Origin: CAYTCZ01 sp964436315
GTDB lineage: Bacteria; Actinomycetota; Thermoleophilia; Gaiellales; Gaiellaceae
Assembly: GCA_964436315.1 (NCBI GenBank)
Contig: CAYTCZ010000186.1
Span: forward strand, 1-6,046
Direction: 5' to 3'
Length of the DNA: 6,046 nucleotides
Positions 5,837-6,046 of the stretch are shown in pieces. The notes below the pieces were generated by a model. That model was given only the letters and a program-made list of their open reading frames with translations, did no database searches and was not told the DNA's origin. A program made the position numbers and the translations under genes. How positions within the stretch are numbered: the stretch's first letter is position 1; each line of letters begins with the position of its first letter.

Positions 5837-5873
5837 CTCGCGCCTCTGGCCGGAGGTGCACCAGAGGCCCGAG
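5837..5873 (+). terminator. Terminator-like hairpin after the ligase gene
   Basis: GCCTCTGG (5842-5849) pairs with CCAGAGGC (5861-5868) over an 11-nt loop. Beyond one C-C mismatch the stem continues with CTCG (5837-5840) and CGAG (5870-5873), giving 12 pairs. It starts six bases after the ligase stop codon. No U-tract follows, so efficiency is uncertain. Confidence 0.5.
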
Positions 5874-6023
5874 CGCGTCTTGAGGGTCGCCCGACCTTCG
5901 CTCCCCAATTGGGTCGACCGCCTCCTTCCACGCGTCACGGTGGAGCCCCCGACGGTCACCTTTCCAGTCGCTGACGAAAAGCCAAGGCCGAGCGCCGAAC
6001 CCGCGCCCGAGAGCGCCGACTAA
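5856..6023 (+). pseudogene. Possible remnant of a membrane transporter C-terminus
   Basis: From GTG 5856 to TAA 6021-6023, in the same frame as the ligase, a 55-residue open frame contains LPNWVDRLLPRVTVEPP, then a Pro/Ala/Glu-rich tail ending APESAD. The first part resembles the cytoplasmic end after the last membrane helix of MMPL/RND-type transporters (a WLDRLLPR-like pattern). This is from memory of the family and is not tested. No membrane segments precede it: upstream is the ligase gene and its hairpin. If real, it is a truncated gene end left by rearrangement, or a short independent ORF. The frame is uninterrupted back to the ligase stop codon, so it could also be a former C-terminal extension of the ligase now cut off by a TAG. 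Chance is a real alternative. Confidence 0.22.
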
Positions 6024-6046
6024 GAGCCTATCCCGGTAGGTGCGGT

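Noticed and set aside
4731..5861. 376-residue minus-strand frame opposite the ligase gene
   Set aside because: It is antisense to strongly conserved adenylation motifs and shows no domain of its own.
6021..6046. Possible insertion-sequence end (GAGCCTATCCCGGTAGG, weak palindrome)
   Set aside because: It looks faintly like a transposon terminal repeat, but the window ends and there is no partner repeat, target duplication or transposase to support it.

Overview
The window is GC-rich (roughly two-thirds G+C by eye). Gene style suggests an actinobacterium, possibly of the Thermoleophilia/Gaiellales type: Sec-exported RTX-like repeat proteins ending in a Cys-x8-Cys cap, a short cupin with a WRYPPG motif, and a TANNNT -10 box just before an ATG. 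This placement is inference from protein style only. The 100-N gap (3908-4007) shows the window is a scaffold, as in a draft or metagenome-assembled genome.

Layout, all genes on the + strand. 1-168 holds no gene I can support apart from a strong ribosome binding site. 169-1380 encodes an exported glycine/aspartate-rich protein with 23 calcium-binding nonapeptides in exact 27-nt register. 22 nt later, 1403-3079 encodes an exported subtilisin-family (S8) serine protease with propeptide, intact catalytic triad and a C-terminal PPC-like beta domain. These two probably form one operon for extracellular proteins. 3080-3418 is mostly noncoding: a weak hairpin after the protease, a possible 39-codon Met-rich small ORF, a strong terminator-like hairpin and a candidate promoter. 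3419-3796 encodes a small single-domain cupin with degenerate metal ligands. From its stop codon to the start codon of the next gene lies a repeat array with 61-bp tandem units. It ends in a 27-bp perfect inverted repeat resembling a REP/BIME and is broken by the assembly gap. 4086-5831 encodes a long-chain fatty acyl-CoA synthetase-like AMP-forming ligase, followed by a terminator-like hairpin. The last 190 bases carry an open frame resembling a transporter C-terminal tail, possibly a gene remnant.

The RTX-like protein and protease may work together outside the cell: both have N-terminal signal peptides, and RTX repeats and many subtilases bind calcium. The cupin and the ligase have no evident link to them or to each other, and their adjacency depends on the scaffold join. 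The least ordinary part of the window is the stop-to-start repeat array. I see no convincing new multi-gene system.
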